Source of the DNA: Centipeda periodontii DSM 2778 | Lineage (GTDB): Bacteria; Bacillota; Negativicutes; Selenomonadales; Selenomonadaceae | Direction of reading: 5' to 3' | Length of the DNA stretch: 60,251 bases | NCBI RefSeq assembly: GCF_000213975.1 | Contig: NZ_GL892076.1 | Location: forward strand, 633,550-693,800 | Part shown: in pieces, positions 9,014-20,015 of the stretch | How positions within the stretch are numbered: the stretch's first letter is position 1 | How the letters are laid out: each line of letters starts with the position of its first letter | Position numbers and translations under genes: made by a program | Notes under the pieces: generated by a model | What the model was told of the DNA's origin: nothing | Database searches by the model: none | The model's input: the letters and a program-made list of their open reading frames with translations, nothing else

Positions 9014-9592
9014 ATGGCAATCAGTTTGAAAAAGGGACAGAAGGTCGACCTGACGAAGGGCAATCCGGGACTCTCGAAGCTCCTGATCGGACTCGGCTGG
9101 GACACGAACAAGTATGACGGCGGCGCGGACTTCGACCTCGATGCCTCGGCGTTCCTGCTCGGACCTAACGAGAAGGTGACGTCGGATGAGGACTTTATCT
9201 TCTACGGCAACCTCAAGCATTCCTCGGGCAGTGTTGAGCATACGGGCGACAATCTCACGGGCGAGGGCGAGGGCGACGACGAGCAGATCAAGGTCGATCT
9301 CTCGAAGGTGCCCGCCTCGATTGACAAGATCGACTTCACGGTCACGATCTACGAGCCGGAGGAGCGCAAGCAGAACTTTGGTCAGGTCTCGAATGCGTTC
9401 ATCCGTGTGGTAAACGAGGCAGACGGCAAGGAACTCATCCGCTTCGATCTCGGCGAGGACTTCTCGATCGAGACGGCGGTCGTCGTCGGCAGACTCTACC
9501 GTCAGGGCGCGGAGTGGAAGTTCAACGCGATCGGCTCCGGCTACAGCGGCGGACTCGCGGCACTCGGCAAGGCATACGGCGTCAATATCTGA
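9014..9592 (+). CDS. terD: TerD-family protein, canonical single domain
   Basis: A 192-residue protein matching TerD along its whole length: [15 protein letters not shown] start, [15 protein letters not shown] with the acidic metal site, [45 protein letters not shown] and the closing [24 protein letters not shown] precedes the ATG. TerD proteins are Ca2+-binding factors tied to resistance to tellurite, phage and colicins. It is followed after 19 bases by a strong terminator, so it ends a transcription unit starting at or before 6961. Role in this organism: general stress or metal response, inferred from family and cluster. Confidence 0.93.
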   Translation: MAISLKKGQKVDLTKGNPGLSKLLIGLGWDTNKYDGGADFDLDASAFLLGPNEKVTSDEDFIFYGNLKHSSGSVEHTGDNLTGEGEGDDEQIKVDLSKVPASIDKIDFTVTIYEPEERKQNFGQVSNAFIRVVNEADGKELIRFDLGEDFSIETAVVVGRLYRQGAEWKFNAIGSGYSGGLAALGKAYGVNI

Positions 9593-9610
9593 CTTATTTC
9601 TCCGACGTGC

Positions 9611-9639
9611 GCCTCGGGGCAGATGCCCCGAGGCTTTTT
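9611..9639 (+). terminator. Rho-independent terminator after terD
   Basis: GCCTCGGGGC, loop AGAT, GCCCCGAGGC, then TTTTT: a perfect 10-bp stem with a T tract. Confidence 0.9.
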
Positions 9640-9641
9640 CA

Positions 9642-9807
9642 GAGGAATCGCTGATAAAATGAAGTCCGTCAGATTGGCGTAGATTTTTTCGTCCGAACAA
9701 GGAGGCAAACCGGACGCATAGTAAGAGCTATGTGGAGGATTTGCCGACGAAGTGCGGGCAAAAAAGATACGTCAAGATGGCGGTGCTGAATTTATCAGTG
9801 CTTCCTC
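9642..9807. mobile_element. MITE-like element, full copy (repeat family B)
   Basis: A 166-bp segment in the gap between two Ter genes. Its ends form imperfect terminal inverted repeats: GAGGAATCGCTGATAAA at the left and, read inward from the right, GAGGAAGCACTGATAAA (15 of 17 identical). It has no coding capacity. A stretch of about 70 bases at its right end recurs at 28753-28823 with few changes. No clear target duplication is visible. It lies between a strong terminator and the next gene. Confidence 0.6.
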
Positions 9808-9832
9808 AGATGATTCAGACAGGAGGTAGGAG

Positions 9833-10516
9833 ATGGAATATCGGATCCTGTACCCGGAGGCATTCCCCGTGGTGGAGTGCTCTTTGGCGCGCGGTGAGGC
9901 GATCAAGGCGGAGTCGGATGCGATGATTGCGATGGATGCGACCATCGATGTCGAGGGGAAGATGGAGGGCGGCATCTTGGGCGGACTCGTGCGCCGCGTC
10001 TTCACCGACGAGAGCTTCTTCATGCAGCGTCTGGTCGCTTCGCGCGGTGCGGGCAAGGTGCTGTTCGGACACCCGCTGCCGGGCGGCATCATGGACGTGG
10101 AGCTGGACGGCTCGTACGGCATGATCGTGCAGAAGGGCGGCTTCCTCGCAGCCGAGGAGAGCATCAATGTCGACTCGAAGATGCAGGGGCTGATGCAGGG
10201 TCTGTTCTCGCAGGAGGGATTCTTCCTCCTCAAGCTCACGGGCCGTGGCGTCGCGTTCCTGAGCAGCTATGGCGTTATCCATGTGCTGAATCTCGAACAG
10301 GGCGAAGAGGTCATCGTCGACAACGGGCATCTCGTCGCGTGGCCGGACTATATGGACTATAAAGTGGAGAAGGCATCGAACGGCTGGGTGTCGAGCATTA
10401 TGTCGGGCGAGTGCCTTGTCTGTCGGTTCAGGGGTCCCGGACCTGTCCTGATTCAGACGCGGAATCCCTCCGGTTTCGAGGGATGGATTCAGTCGATTGT
10501 GAAGAAAGGAAGCTGA
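9833..10516 (+). CDS. TIGR00266/AIM24-family protein
   Basis: A 227-residue protein of the AIM24 fold. It begins MEYRILYPEAFPVVECSLAR, then shows three similar beta-rich blocks with the family signatures GGILGGLVRRVF-ESFFMQ, GGIMDVELDG and ESINVDSKMQGLMQGLFSQEGFFLLKLTG. There is no signal peptide or membrane helix. The molecular function of the family is poorly known; members are often encoded with TerD genes in Firmicutes. GACAGGAGGTAGG precedes the ATG. It lies one base upstream of the next terD gene, so both are surely cotranscribed and, given the terminator before 9642, they start a new transcript. Confidence 0.88.
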   Translation: MEYRILYPEAFPVVECSLARGEAIKAESDAMIAMDATIDVEGKMEGGILGGLVRRVFTDESFFMQRLVASRGAGKVLFGHPLPGGIMDVELDGSYGMIVQKGGFLAAEESINVDSKMQGLMQGLFSQEGFFLLKLTGRGVAFLSSYGVIHVLNLEQGEEVIVDNGHLVAWPDYMDYKVEKASNGWVSSIMSGECLVCRFRGPGPVLIQTRNPSGFEGWIQSIVKKGS

Positions 10517-10517
10517 C

Positions 10518-11102
10518 ATGGCGGTAAATCTTTCCAAAGGGCAGCGCGTGAGCCTCGACAAGGGGATGAAGATGGCGCTGATCGGTCTCGGCTGGGATGT
10601 GAACCAATACGACGGCGGTGCGGATTTCGACCTCGACGCCTCGGCATTTCTGCTCGGAGCGAATGGCAAGGTTCGGAAGGATGAGGATTTCATCTTCTAC
10701 GGCAATCTTGACAGTACAGACGGCTCGGTGCACCACACGGGCGACAACCTCACGGGCGAGGGCGAGGGCGACGACGAGGTGCTCGTCATCGACTTTACGA
10801 AGGTTCCGCCCGATATCGACAAGATTGCCATCACCGTGACGATCTATGAGGCTTCCGTGCGGAAGCAGAACTTCGGGCAGGTCTCAAACGCCTATGTGCG
10901 TGTCGCACGCATGGCGAACGCGCAGGATATGCAGGGGACGGAGGTGCTGCGCTTCGATCTCGTGGAGGAGTTCTCCGTCGAGACGGCGCTCGTCGTCTGC
11001 GAGATCTACCGTCATAACGGCGAGTGGAAGTTCAACGCGGTGGGCGCGGGCTACCAAGGCGGACTTGAGGCACTCTGCCGCGCGTACGGCGTGAATGTCT
11101 GA
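10518..11102 (+). CDS. terD: TerD-family protein, canonical single domain
   Basis: A 194-residue TerD protein close to the one at 9014. Conserved pieces are [81 protein letters not shown] and WKFNAVGAGYQGGLEAL. The acidic Ca2+ site is intact. It has a few extra residues (ANAQDMQGTE) in the loop before the FSVETALVV strand. The start lies 2 bases after the AIM24-like stop, with GAAAGGAAG inside the end of that gene acting as ribosome site. A structured terminator follows. Confidence 0.93.
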   Translation: MAVNLSKGQRVSLDKGMKMALIGLGWDVNQYDGGADFDLDASAFLLGANGKVRKDEDFIFYGNLDSTDGSVHHTGDNLTGEGEGDDEVLVIDFTKVPPDIDKIAITVTIYEASVRKQNFGQVSNAYVRVARMANAQDMQGTEVLRFDLVEEFSVETALVVCEIYRHNGEWKFNAVGAGYQGGLEALCRAYGVNV

Positions 11103-11113
11103 TTGAGGAAGGG

Positions 11114-11180
11114 GCTGTCGCACGAAGGCATTTCTCCGCAGGGACGATGCGGAGGGATGAGGCGGTGCGGCAGCTTTTTT
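11114..11180 (+). terminator. Branched terminator hairpin after terD
   Basis: An outer stem GCTGTCGCAC / GTGCGGCAGC encloses an inner stem CTCCGCA / TGCGGAG and is followed by TTTTTT at 11175-11180. It overlaps a possible ATG at 11147, which argues against that start for the next gene. The outer stem resembles the hairpin at 53671-53711. Confidence 0.75.
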
Positions 11181-11194
11181 GCGGAGATGCAGAT

Positions 11195-12049
11195 ATGAAG
11201 AGAGAGCAGGGAAGAGGTGCCGCCGCAGCCGAGATGCTGCCGCCGCTCGTCGATCTTGGCACGTTCGCAGCGGAGCGGGAAAACACATTCGTGCTTCCCG
11301 TGTCGGAGGCGGTGCAGGCGTGGACGGAGATCGACGGCATGGCGGTGCGGACGGAGGTGTCGGCTGCGGGAGAGCATATCCTTCGCCTGACACTGCCCGC
11401 GATGCGCACGGGCGTCCTCCTCTATGGCGCACTCATCCTTCGCGGACCGCAGGGAGAGCGCACCGTCCATCTCACGGGGCGGGCGGCGGAGGGCGCACAG
11501 GAGCACTGCGGCGCGCCGGTCGGGAGTGCGCTGCCCGCCCTCGTGCGCGGGGAGCGGCTGGTGGTCGAGGCAGATGAGACGATCGGCTTCTTCTATGAGG
11601 ATATGGGGCACGCGGCGGGCGTCGATGTGGATGCCTATGTGTTCCGCCTCTATGCGGATGGGCGTGTGCGCGGCGATGCGGATCTTGTGTTCTTCGGCAA
11701 CCCGATCGCGGACGACGGCAGCATCCGCGTGGAGAAGGGCGCGCGGATCGGCGCGGTCGTCGACGTAGCAGCGCTTGCGGCAGAGGCTGCGCGCCTTGTC
11801 ATCTGCTTTTCCGTCTATGAGGACGGTGCGGGGCGGGACTTCTCGCATGTCCGCAGCCCTCTGGTCACGCTCTCTGCGGGCGGCGTGACGCAGTACCGCT
11901 TCCCGCTCGATGCGCTCCATCGGGAGAAGACGGTGAATGCGGCGGAGCTGTACCGCTATCGGGGCGCGTGGAAGCTGCGGCTCGTCGGCGCGGGCTATGA
12001 GGCGGGGCTGGCGCGCCTGTGCGAGGACTATGGGCTGAGTGTGGAGTGA
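11195..12049 (+). CDS. Divergent TerD-related protein
   Basis: A 284-residue protein. The C-terminal half is TerD-like: GVDVDAYVFRLYADG stands in for [10 protein letters not shown], then GDADLVFFGNPIADDGS, and a final strand pair ELYRYRGAWKLRLVGAGYEA. The N-terminal half (about 120 residues) has no clear motif and may be a degenerate second copy, as in TerA. ATG 11195 with GCGGAG upstream is chosen because the in-frame ATG at 11147 sits inside the preceding terminator. It is followed 9 bases later by the lyase gene and probably opens the biosynthetic half of the cluster. Confidence 0.78.
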   Translation: MKREQGRGAAAAEMLPPLVDLGTFAAERENTFVLPVSEAVQAWTEIDGMAVRTEVSAAGEHILRLTLPAMRTGVLLYGALILRGPQGERTVHLTGRAAEGAQEHCGAPVGSALPALVRGERLVVEADETIGFFYEDMGHAAGVDVDAYVFRLYADGRVRGDADLVFFGNPIADDGSIRVEKGARIGAVVDVAALAAEAARLVICFSVYEDGAGRDFSHVRSPLVTLSAGGVTQYRFPLDALHREKTVNAAELYRYRGAWKLRLVGAGYEAGLARLCEDYGLSVE

Positions 12050-12058
12050 GGTCATCCG

Positions 12059-13039
12059 ATGGAAGACAGGGAAATATTGCAGTACAGGGTGGGGGGGCTG
12101 CTCTACATGCCCGCCTATCAGGACAATATTGTGGAGAAGATCCGCGCCGGTCGGGAGCCGTATCTGACGGCGATCTGCTTCTGCCTCGAGGACGCGATCA
12201 ACGATACGGCGGTTGCGGACGCGGAACGCGCCCTGCGGGAGACGCTGCGCGCGCTGAAGGAGCTGTATGCACAGGAGGGCCGCACGAAACCGCTCCTGTT
12301 TGTGCGCGTGCGGACGGCGGATCACATGCAGCATTTCATCGACTACGTCGGCGATGTGGGCGCCGTGCTGACGGGCTATGTCCTGCCGAAGGTGAACCTC
12401 GGCAACGTGGAGGCGTACATGGAGATCATGCGCGATCTGGGCACGGATCCCGTGCGGCGCTGCGCGATCATGCCCGTCCTCGAAAGCCCGTCCATCGCGG
12501 GCATCAAGAGCCGCAGCGCGGTGCTCGGGGAGCTGAAGGCGATCTTTGACGCCCACCGGGAGTACGTGCTGAATGTGCGCGTCGGCGGCAACGATTTCAG
12601 CAACCTCTACGGCGTGCGCCGCTCGATTGCACACACGATCTACGACGTCGGCGTCGTGCGCGACATCCTCGTTGACATCCTGAACATCTTTGCGCGGGAC
12701 TATGTGGTCTCAGGCCCCGTCTGGAACTACTTCGGAGAGGATCCTGCGGGGCTGTGGGCAAAGGGGCTGCAAAAGGAGCTGGAATACGACCGCCTGAACG
12801 GCTTTATCGGCAAGACGGTCATCCATCCCGCGCAGCTGCCCTTTGTGTATGGCAGTCTGCGCGTGCAGCGCGCGGACTATGAGGATGCGCGCATGATCCT
12901 GGACTGGCGGGACGAGCGTGCGGGCGTGCGGAAGAGCTGGGACGGCACGCGCATGAACGAGGTCAAGACGCATCAGAAATGGGCGGCGCGCGTCATGGCG
13001 CTCGCGGAGATCTACGGGGTGAAGGAGGAAGGGGAATAG
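12059..13039 (+). CDS. HpcH/HpaI aldolase / citrate lyase beta-like protein of the Ter module
   Basis: A 326-residue TIM-barrel lyase. Seen: ICFCLEDAINDT (acidic metal ligand region), RVRTADHMQHF, LPKVNLGNVEAYM, the strand IMPVLESPSIAGI and RVGGNDFSNLYGVRR, which follow the citrate lyase beta order. These enzymes split or form C-C bonds in carboxylated substrates, usually CoA-linked, with Mg2+. In Ter clusters such lyases occur with ATP-grasp, phosphoribosyltransferase and HAD genes, and the set has been proposed in the literature to make a nucleoside-like metabolite. All four partners follow here. The product is unknown. Confidence 0.87.
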   Translation: MEDREILQYRVGGLLYMPAYQDNIVEKIRAGREPYLTAICFCLEDAINDTAVADAERALRETLRALKELYAQEGRTKPLLFVRVRTADHMQHFIDYVGDVGAVLTGYVLPKVNLGNVEAYMEIMRDLGTDPVRRCAIMPVLESPSIAGIKSRSAVLGELKAIFDAHREYVLNVRVGGNDFSNLYGVRRSIAHTIYDVGVVRDILVDILNIFARDYVVSGPVWNYFGEDPAGLWAKGLQKELEYDRLNGFIGKTVIHPAQLPFVYGSLRVQRADYEDARMILDWRDERAGVRKSWDGTRMNEVKTHQKWAARVMALAEIYGVKEEGE

Positions 13040-13041
13040 CC

Positions 13042-14055
13042 ATGCGTGTGTGGTTCAACCAGTGGTTCAGCACGGCGTATCATCTGATCGCGCTGATGCG
13101 GGCGGGCTCGCCCGACAGATTCACCTTCGTCGGGTCGAGCGCGAACCCGAACATGCTCTACCGTCTTGTCTGTGACGCGTGGGAGACGGAGCCTGTGCTG
13201 CCCGTCGGCACGGCGTATGTCGAATACGCGCTGCGTTTTTGTCGGGCGCAGGGCATTGACGTGTTCTTTCCACGGCGCGCGCTGACGCTCCTCGCGCAGC
13301 ATCAGGATGCGTTTCGCGTACAGGGGACGATTCTCGCTGCGGGTGCTGCGGACACGATGGCGCTCCTCGATGACAAGGCGGCGACGTACGCCTTCTTTGC
13401 GGAGCATCTGCCCGAGATCGTGCCCGCGTACCGTGTGGCGCGCAGCTATGAGGCGTTTGTGGCGGCGTATGAGGAGCTGCGCCCCTGCTGTGCACGCGTC
13501 TGCTACAAGCTGACAGAGGACGAGGGGGCGACGACGTTCCGCGTGATCGACGAGAGCGTTGCGGCGCCGGGTGCAATCGCGCGCAAGCCCGGCACGAAGC
13601 TGACGTGGGCGATGGCGCAGCAGATCCTGCGCGGCTATGATTTCTCCGTGCCCTTCCTCCTGATGCCGTATCTGGACGGGCAGGAGGTCAGCGTGGACTG
13701 TCTGCAGACCGCGCGCGGGGCGATCGTCATTCCGCGGTTCAAGACGGATCACCGCTACTCCGAGATCCGCTTCGATGCGGATATCATGGCGCTCTGTGAG
13801 CGCATCATGACGCTCCTGCAGCTCCCTGTGCCGATCAACATCCAGCTGCGGAGCGACGGGACGCACTACTACCTGCTTGAGATCAATCCGCGTATGTCGG
13901 GCGGGTTGCAGCTGTCCTGCCTCGCGGCGGGAATCAATGTGCCCGACATCGCCGTCAACCGGCTTGTCGGCACGGAAAAGCCGTGGGCGTATCCCGACCG
14001 CAGCCGCGTGCGGCGCGTGGCAAATCTCGAAACGCCGCAGCTGCTGGAAGGATGA
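13042..14055 (+). CDS. ATP-grasp protein of the Ter biosynthetic module
   Basis: A 337-residue ATP-grasp ligase. Seen: an N-terminal Rossmann-like part (VWFNQWFSTAYHLIALM, FVGSSANP), a lid region with CYKLTEDEGATTFRV, and the catalytic C-terminal motif LLEINPRMSGGLQLSCLAAG (E and N bind Mg2+-ATP). ATP-grasp enzymes join a carboxylate to an amine or thiol through an acyl phosphate. The ATG at 13042 lies 2 bases after the previous stop with GAAGGAGGAAGG upstream inside that gene. Likely step: ligation of the lyase or PRTase product. The substrate is not inferable. Confidence 0.88.
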   Translation: MRVWFNQWFSTAYHLIALMRAGSPDRFTFVGSSANPNMLYRLVCDAWETEPVLPVGTAYVEYALRFCRAQGIDVFFPRRALTLLAQHQDAFRVQGTILAAGAADTMALLDDKAATYAFFAEHLPEIVPAYRVARSYEAFVAAYEELRPCCARVCYKLTEDEGATTFRVIDESVAAPGAIARKPGTKLTWAMAQQILRGYDFSVPFLLMPYLDGQEVSVDCLQTARGAIVIPRFKTDHRYSEIRFDADIMALCERIMTLLQLPVPINIQLRSDGTHYYLLEINPRMSGGLQLSCLAAGINVPDIAVNRLVGTEKPWAYPDRSRVRRVANLETPQLLEG

Positions 14056-14066
14056 GGGGGACATGG

Positions 14067-15194
14067 ATGGACTATACGGCGGACACGGTGCTGCGTGTGG
14101 CGCAGCGGTACAACAATGAGAAACGCACCTATTTGCTCGTCAACCCCTTGCAGGGAAAGCACATGCCCGTTGCCCCGCACGCGGCACTTGCCATGATGGC
14201 GGCACTCGGCAGACGGGTCGCGGCGGCGTATCCCACGGCGCGTCTGGTCATCGGCTTTGCCGAGACGGCGACCGCGATCGGCGGCATCGTCGCGCAGGAA
14301 CTGGATCCCTCCTGCACCTACGTCCAGACGACGCGGGAGCAGTCGCGGGGCAGGCGCCGGATCGAATTTCTGGAGGAGCACAGCCATGCGCCCGAGCAGT
14401 GGATCGCCGCCGAGGCGGTGGAGGCGGCGATCGCGCGCACAGATACCGTCGTCTTTGTCGACGATGAACTCTCGACGGGCAGGACGCTCTGCAACATCAT
14501 CCGCCGGATGCAGGAGGCGCTGCCCGCCCTGCGGGAGAAAAAGCTCGTCGCCGCCTCGCTCCTGAACCGACTGACGGCGGCGGATACAGCGCGGCTGCGC
14601 GCGCACGGGGCGGAGAGCATCGCGCTCGTGCAGCTGCCTGCGGGGGACTATGCGGCGCAGGTGGAACGGATCGTCGTGCGTGCGCCCGAGGACACTGTGC
14701 CCTCTGCGGAAACGCCCGCACCTCACATGCTCCTCGCCCCGGCATATCCCTCGCCGCGCGGGGGCGTCGGGATCGGGGACTATGCGGCGCACTGGCAGAC
14801 ACTGGGGCGCCGCCTCGCCGCGCAGCTGCCGTGGACGGCAGAGGAGCGCGTGCTCGTGCTCGGGACGGAGGAGTGCATGCTGCCGGGGCTTCTGGTCGGC
14901 AGGGCGCTCGCGGATGCGGGCTGCACCGCAGTGTTCTTCCACGCGACGACGCGCAGCCCCATCGGCATTGCGGATGCGGCGGACTATCCGATCCGCATGG
15001 GGCGGCGTCTGCAGAGCCTTTACGAGACGGAGCGCACGACGTATATCTACAACCTCGCGGCGTACGATCATGTGCTCATCGTGACGGACGCGCCGCAGGG
15101 GCAGGAGATGGAAGCGGGGCTTCGGAGCCTCTGCGCCGCCCTTGGGGAGAGCGGCTGCACGGATGTCGTCTGCATGGCGGCGGGTGGTGCATGA
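14067..15194 (+). CDS. Phosphoribosyltransferase-domain protein with TRSP-like C-terminus
   Basis: A 375-residue protein. The N-terminal half is a type I phosphoribosyltransferase: LVIGFAETATAIGG and the PRPP loop TVVFVDDELSTGRTL near residue 130. The C-terminal half starts near LLAPAYPSPRGGVGIGDYA, carries VLVLGTEECMLPGLLVG, and resembles the TRSP domain found fused to such enzymes in Ter clusters. The start at ATG 14067 has GAGGGGG six bases upstream; ATG 14052 in frame is too close to the same signal. Expected chemistry is transfer to or from PRPP, making a glycosidic bond in a nucleoside-like product (inference). Confidence 0.87.
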   Translation: MDYTADTVLRVAQRYNNEKRTYLLVNPLQGKHMPVAPHAALAMMAALGRRVAAAYPTARLVIGFAETATAIGGIVAQELDPSCTYVQTTREQSRGRRRIEFLEEHSHAPEQWIAAEAVEAAIARTDTVVFVDDELSTGRTLCNIIRRMQEALPALREKKLVAASLLNRLTAADTARLRAHGAESIALVQLPAGDYAAQVERIVVRAPEDTVPSAETPAPHMLLAPAYPSPRGGVGIGDYAAHWQTLGRRLAAQLPWTAEERVLVLGTEECMLPGLLVGRALADAGCTAVFFHATTRSPIGIADAADYPIRMGRRLQSLYETERTTYIYNLAAYDHVLIVTDAPQGQEMEAGLRSLCAALGESGCTDVVCMAAGGA

Positions 15195-15219
15195 GCGGAT
15201 GAAACGAAGGGAGCGGGCG

Positions 15220-16269
15220 ATGTTCAGCAGCTATCGGGCGGAGGATGTGACGATCCTCCTCAAGGACATCACGGGACTGGTACCGCCGATGGCGACGGCG
15301 GAGCGGGAGCGCCTCATACAGGCGGGGCGGCACTACTCGGAGATGCTGCCGCTCGAATACGAGCCGACGGAAAAGTATATGGAGGCGTACCGCGACGCGC
15401 TCACGCGCTACGCGGAGATCACGGCGCGGGCGACGGCGTGCCTCGCGGAGGAGATCTACGCCGAAAAGGGCGCAGATGCCGTCCTCGTCTCGCTCGCGCG
15501 CGCGGGCACGCCCATCGGCATCCTCCTCAAGCGCTACCTGCGGAAACGCTTTGGCGCGGACGTGGCGCACTATACGATCTCCATCATCCGCGGCAGGGGC
15601 ATCGACGCGAATGCGATGGCGTACATCCTCGCGCGCCACGCGCCCGCTGCGCTGCAGTTCGTCGACGGCTGGACGGGCAAGGGGGCGATCGCGCGCACGC
15701 TGGCAGCGGATGCGGCGGCATTCCCCAGGGTCGGTGCGGGGCTTGCCGTGCTCTCCGATCCCGCCTATGTCGCGGAGAAATGCGGAACGCACGAGGACTT
15801 CCTCATCGCCAGCTCCTGCCTGAACGCGACCGTGTCGGGGCTCCTCAGTCGGACGGTGTTGCGTTCCGACATCATCGGGGCGGACGACTTTCACGGCGCG
15901 GCGTTCTATGAGGAACTGCGCGCAAGGGATCTGACCTATGACTTCATCGACGCGGTGGAGGCGCATTTTCCTACAGCGGCACCGCCGAAGCCCGTCGCGG
16001 CGGCACATCCGTCGGGGCTTTCGGAGGTGCGGCGCATCGCGGCGGACTTCGGCATCGCCGACATCAACCTCGTGAAGCCCGGCATCGGGGAGGCGACGCG
16101 CGTCCTCCTGCGCCGCCTGCCGTGGAAGCTGCTCGTCCACAGCACGGCGGACGAGGCGCGGCTCGGGCATCTCTATCAGCTGGCAAAGGAGAAGGGCGTG
16201 GAGGTCGTTTCGTATCCGCTGCGAAACTATCTCGCGTGCGGGCTCATCCGTGCGCTCGCCGACAACTGA
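15220..16269 (+). CDS. StiP-like protein of the Ter module (annotated as cysteine protease StiP family)
   Basis: A 349-residue protein. Conserved stretches are SYRAEDVTILLKDI at the N-terminus, HYSEMLPLEYEP, VLVSLARAGTPIGILLKR, YTISIIRGRGID, FVDGWTGKGAI and EDFLIASSCLNATVSGLLSRT. The region VSLARAGTPIG to FVDGWTGKG looks like a phosphoribosyltransferase-type fold, so the family name may not describe its chemistry. The cysteine in ASSCLNAT is the candidate nucleophile. ATG 15220 is chosen because AAGGGAG lies six bases upstream; ATG 15199 is the alternative. It is separated from the PRTase gene by 25 bases and from the HAD gene by one. Confidence 0.85.
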   Translation: MFSSYRAEDVTILLKDITGLVPPMATAERERLIQAGRHYSEMLPLEYEPTEKYMEAYRDALTRYAEITARATACLAEEIYAEKGADAVLVSLARAGTPIGILLKRYLRKRFGADVAHYTISIIRGRGIDANAMAYILARHAPAALQFVDGWTGKGAIARTLAADAAAFPRVGAGLAVLSDPAYVAEKCGTHEDFLIASSCLNATVSGLLSRTVLRSDIIGADDFHGAAFYEELRARDLTYDFIDAVEAHFPTAAPPKPVAAAHPSGLSEVRRIAADFGIADINLVKPGIGEATRVLLRRLPWKLLVHSTADEARLGHLYQLAKEKGVEVVSYPLRNYLACGLIRALADN

Positions 16270-16270
16270 C

Positions 16271-17017
16271 ATGGATATCCTGTTTGCATCCGATCTGGAC
16301 AATACACTGCTCTATTCGCGCCGACACCGACGTGCGGGCGATCTCTGCGTGGAGCGCCTTGCGGGCGCGGAGCAGGGCTTTATGACACCGCCTGCCGTCG
16401 AGCTTCTGCGGCGCGTTCGGGCGGCGATGCGCTTTATCCCCGTGACGACGCGCTCGGTCGAGCAGTATCGGCGCATCGCGTGGCCGGCAGGCACCGAGCC
16501 GGCGTACGCCGTGACGACGAACGGCGCCGTCCTCCTCTATCGTGGCGCGGAGGATGCGGCGTGGCGCGCCGAAGTCGCCCCCGTCGTGGCAGCGGCGCAG
16601 GAAGAACTGATGCGCCTTCATGCACTGCACGCGGAAAATCCCGCCTTCCTCCGCTGTCGCATCGTGGACGGTGCCTATCTCTTCGTCTACTGCGCCGACC
16701 ATGTGGACGCAGAGGCGTGCGCGGCGGCGTACCGCGCGGAGACGCACCTCGCCGTCCTCTGTTCGGGGCGCAAGATCTACTTCTTCCCGCAGGGACTCGA
16801 CAAGGGGGCTGCTCTTTGCGCCCTGCGTCGGCGCTTCGCCCCCGCACGCGTCTATGCCGCCGGTGACAGCATCATCGACCTGCCGCTCCTCGCGGCGGCG
16901 GATCGCGCCTTCGCCCCCCGCGATCTCCCCTTTGCGGACAGCCCGCACATACGCCGGCACACGGGTGCGGAGCCGTTCTCGGAGTGGCTGCTCGGCCGTC
17001 TGATGGACGAAATTTAG
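16271..17017 (+). CDS. HAD-family phosphatase of the Ter module
   Basis: A 248-residue haloacid-dehalogenase phosphatase. Motif I is SDLDNTLLYS near the start (Asp nucleophile and acid), motif II is FIPVTTRS, and the late acidic motif is AAGDSIIDLPLL. The cap between residues 60 and 150 is of the sucrose-phosphatase/Cof type. It would dephosphorylate the small molecule made by the preceding four enzymes, a usual last step in nucleoside-like pathways (inference). The start is one base after the StiP-like stop codon. It is the last gene of the Ter block; repeats follow. Confidence 0.87.
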   Translation: MDILFASDLDNTLLYSRRHRRAGDLCVERLAGAEQGFMTPPAVELLRRVRAAMRFIPVTTRSVEQYRRIAWPAGTEPAYAVTTNGAVLLYRGAEDAAWRAEVAPVVAAAQEELMRLHALHAENPAFLRCRIVDGAYLFVYCADHVDAEACAAAYRAETHLAVLCSGRKIYFFPQGLDKGAALCALRRRFAPARVYAAGDSIIDLPLLAAADRAFAPRDLPFADSPHIRRHTGAEPFSEWLLGRLMDEI

Positions 17018-17215
17018 GGTCTATGTCAAGTGTTACAGACTGCGATGCTCCACGCAAACGCCTCGTTCGCAAGCGTTCGTGCGCTTGTACGCTTAAATAC
17101 CGGCGAATTTCTAAACGCCCTTCGGTTGAACGACGAAATCCGCCGGGGCGTACCGCGCACTTTTCCCGCTTGCTCCACTAGGGTTTGCTTTGGAACATCG
17201 CATCCGCATTCTTCC
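17018..17215. repeat. Intergenic repeat family A, long copy 1
   Basis: About 200 bases after the HAD stop codon match 20016-20190 in blocks: CGCAAACGCCTCGTT, AAATACCGGCG and CTCCACTAGGGTTTGCTT. Between the blocks lies a hairpin, CCGGCGAATTTC pairing with GAAATCCGCCGG (one mismatch). The first 50 bases (GGTCTATGTCAAGTGTTAC...) recur almost exactly at 30041-30092. No gene is supported here, although a short open frame crosses it. Confidence 0.75.
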
Positions 17216-17252
17216 GTAACAATTATCATAGAACCCACACGCCCGTCCCTGT

Positions 17253-17297
17253 CTTTGCAACATTTATTATGCAAAGATGGGGGCTTTGTGTTATAAT
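17253..17297 (+). promoter_or_regulatory. Candidate secA promoter with inverted repeat
   Basis: TATAAT at 17292-17297 with a TGT extension (extended -10) lies about 60 bases before secA. Just upstream, CTTTGCA (17253-17259) and TGCAAAG (17270-17276) form a perfect inverted repeat with a 10-base spacer covering the -35 area, a possible operator. No good -35 box is visible. Confidence 0.5.
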
Positions 17298-17356
17298 GAA
17301 ACGAATACTGTCTTTCCATCGACTCTGATCGGCACAGACTAGGAGAGTGAAACTAC

Positions 17357-20002
<2,646 letters not shown>

Positions 20003-20015
20003 TTATTAGGATTTG

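Noticed and set aside
11147-11194. Upstream ATG for the divergent TerD-related gene
   Set aside because: It lies within the terminator hairpin of the previous gene; ATG 11195 follows the T tract.
17030-17296. 88-codon plus-strand open frame after the HAD gene
   Set aside because: It spans repeat family A, and the other long copy does not keep the frame.
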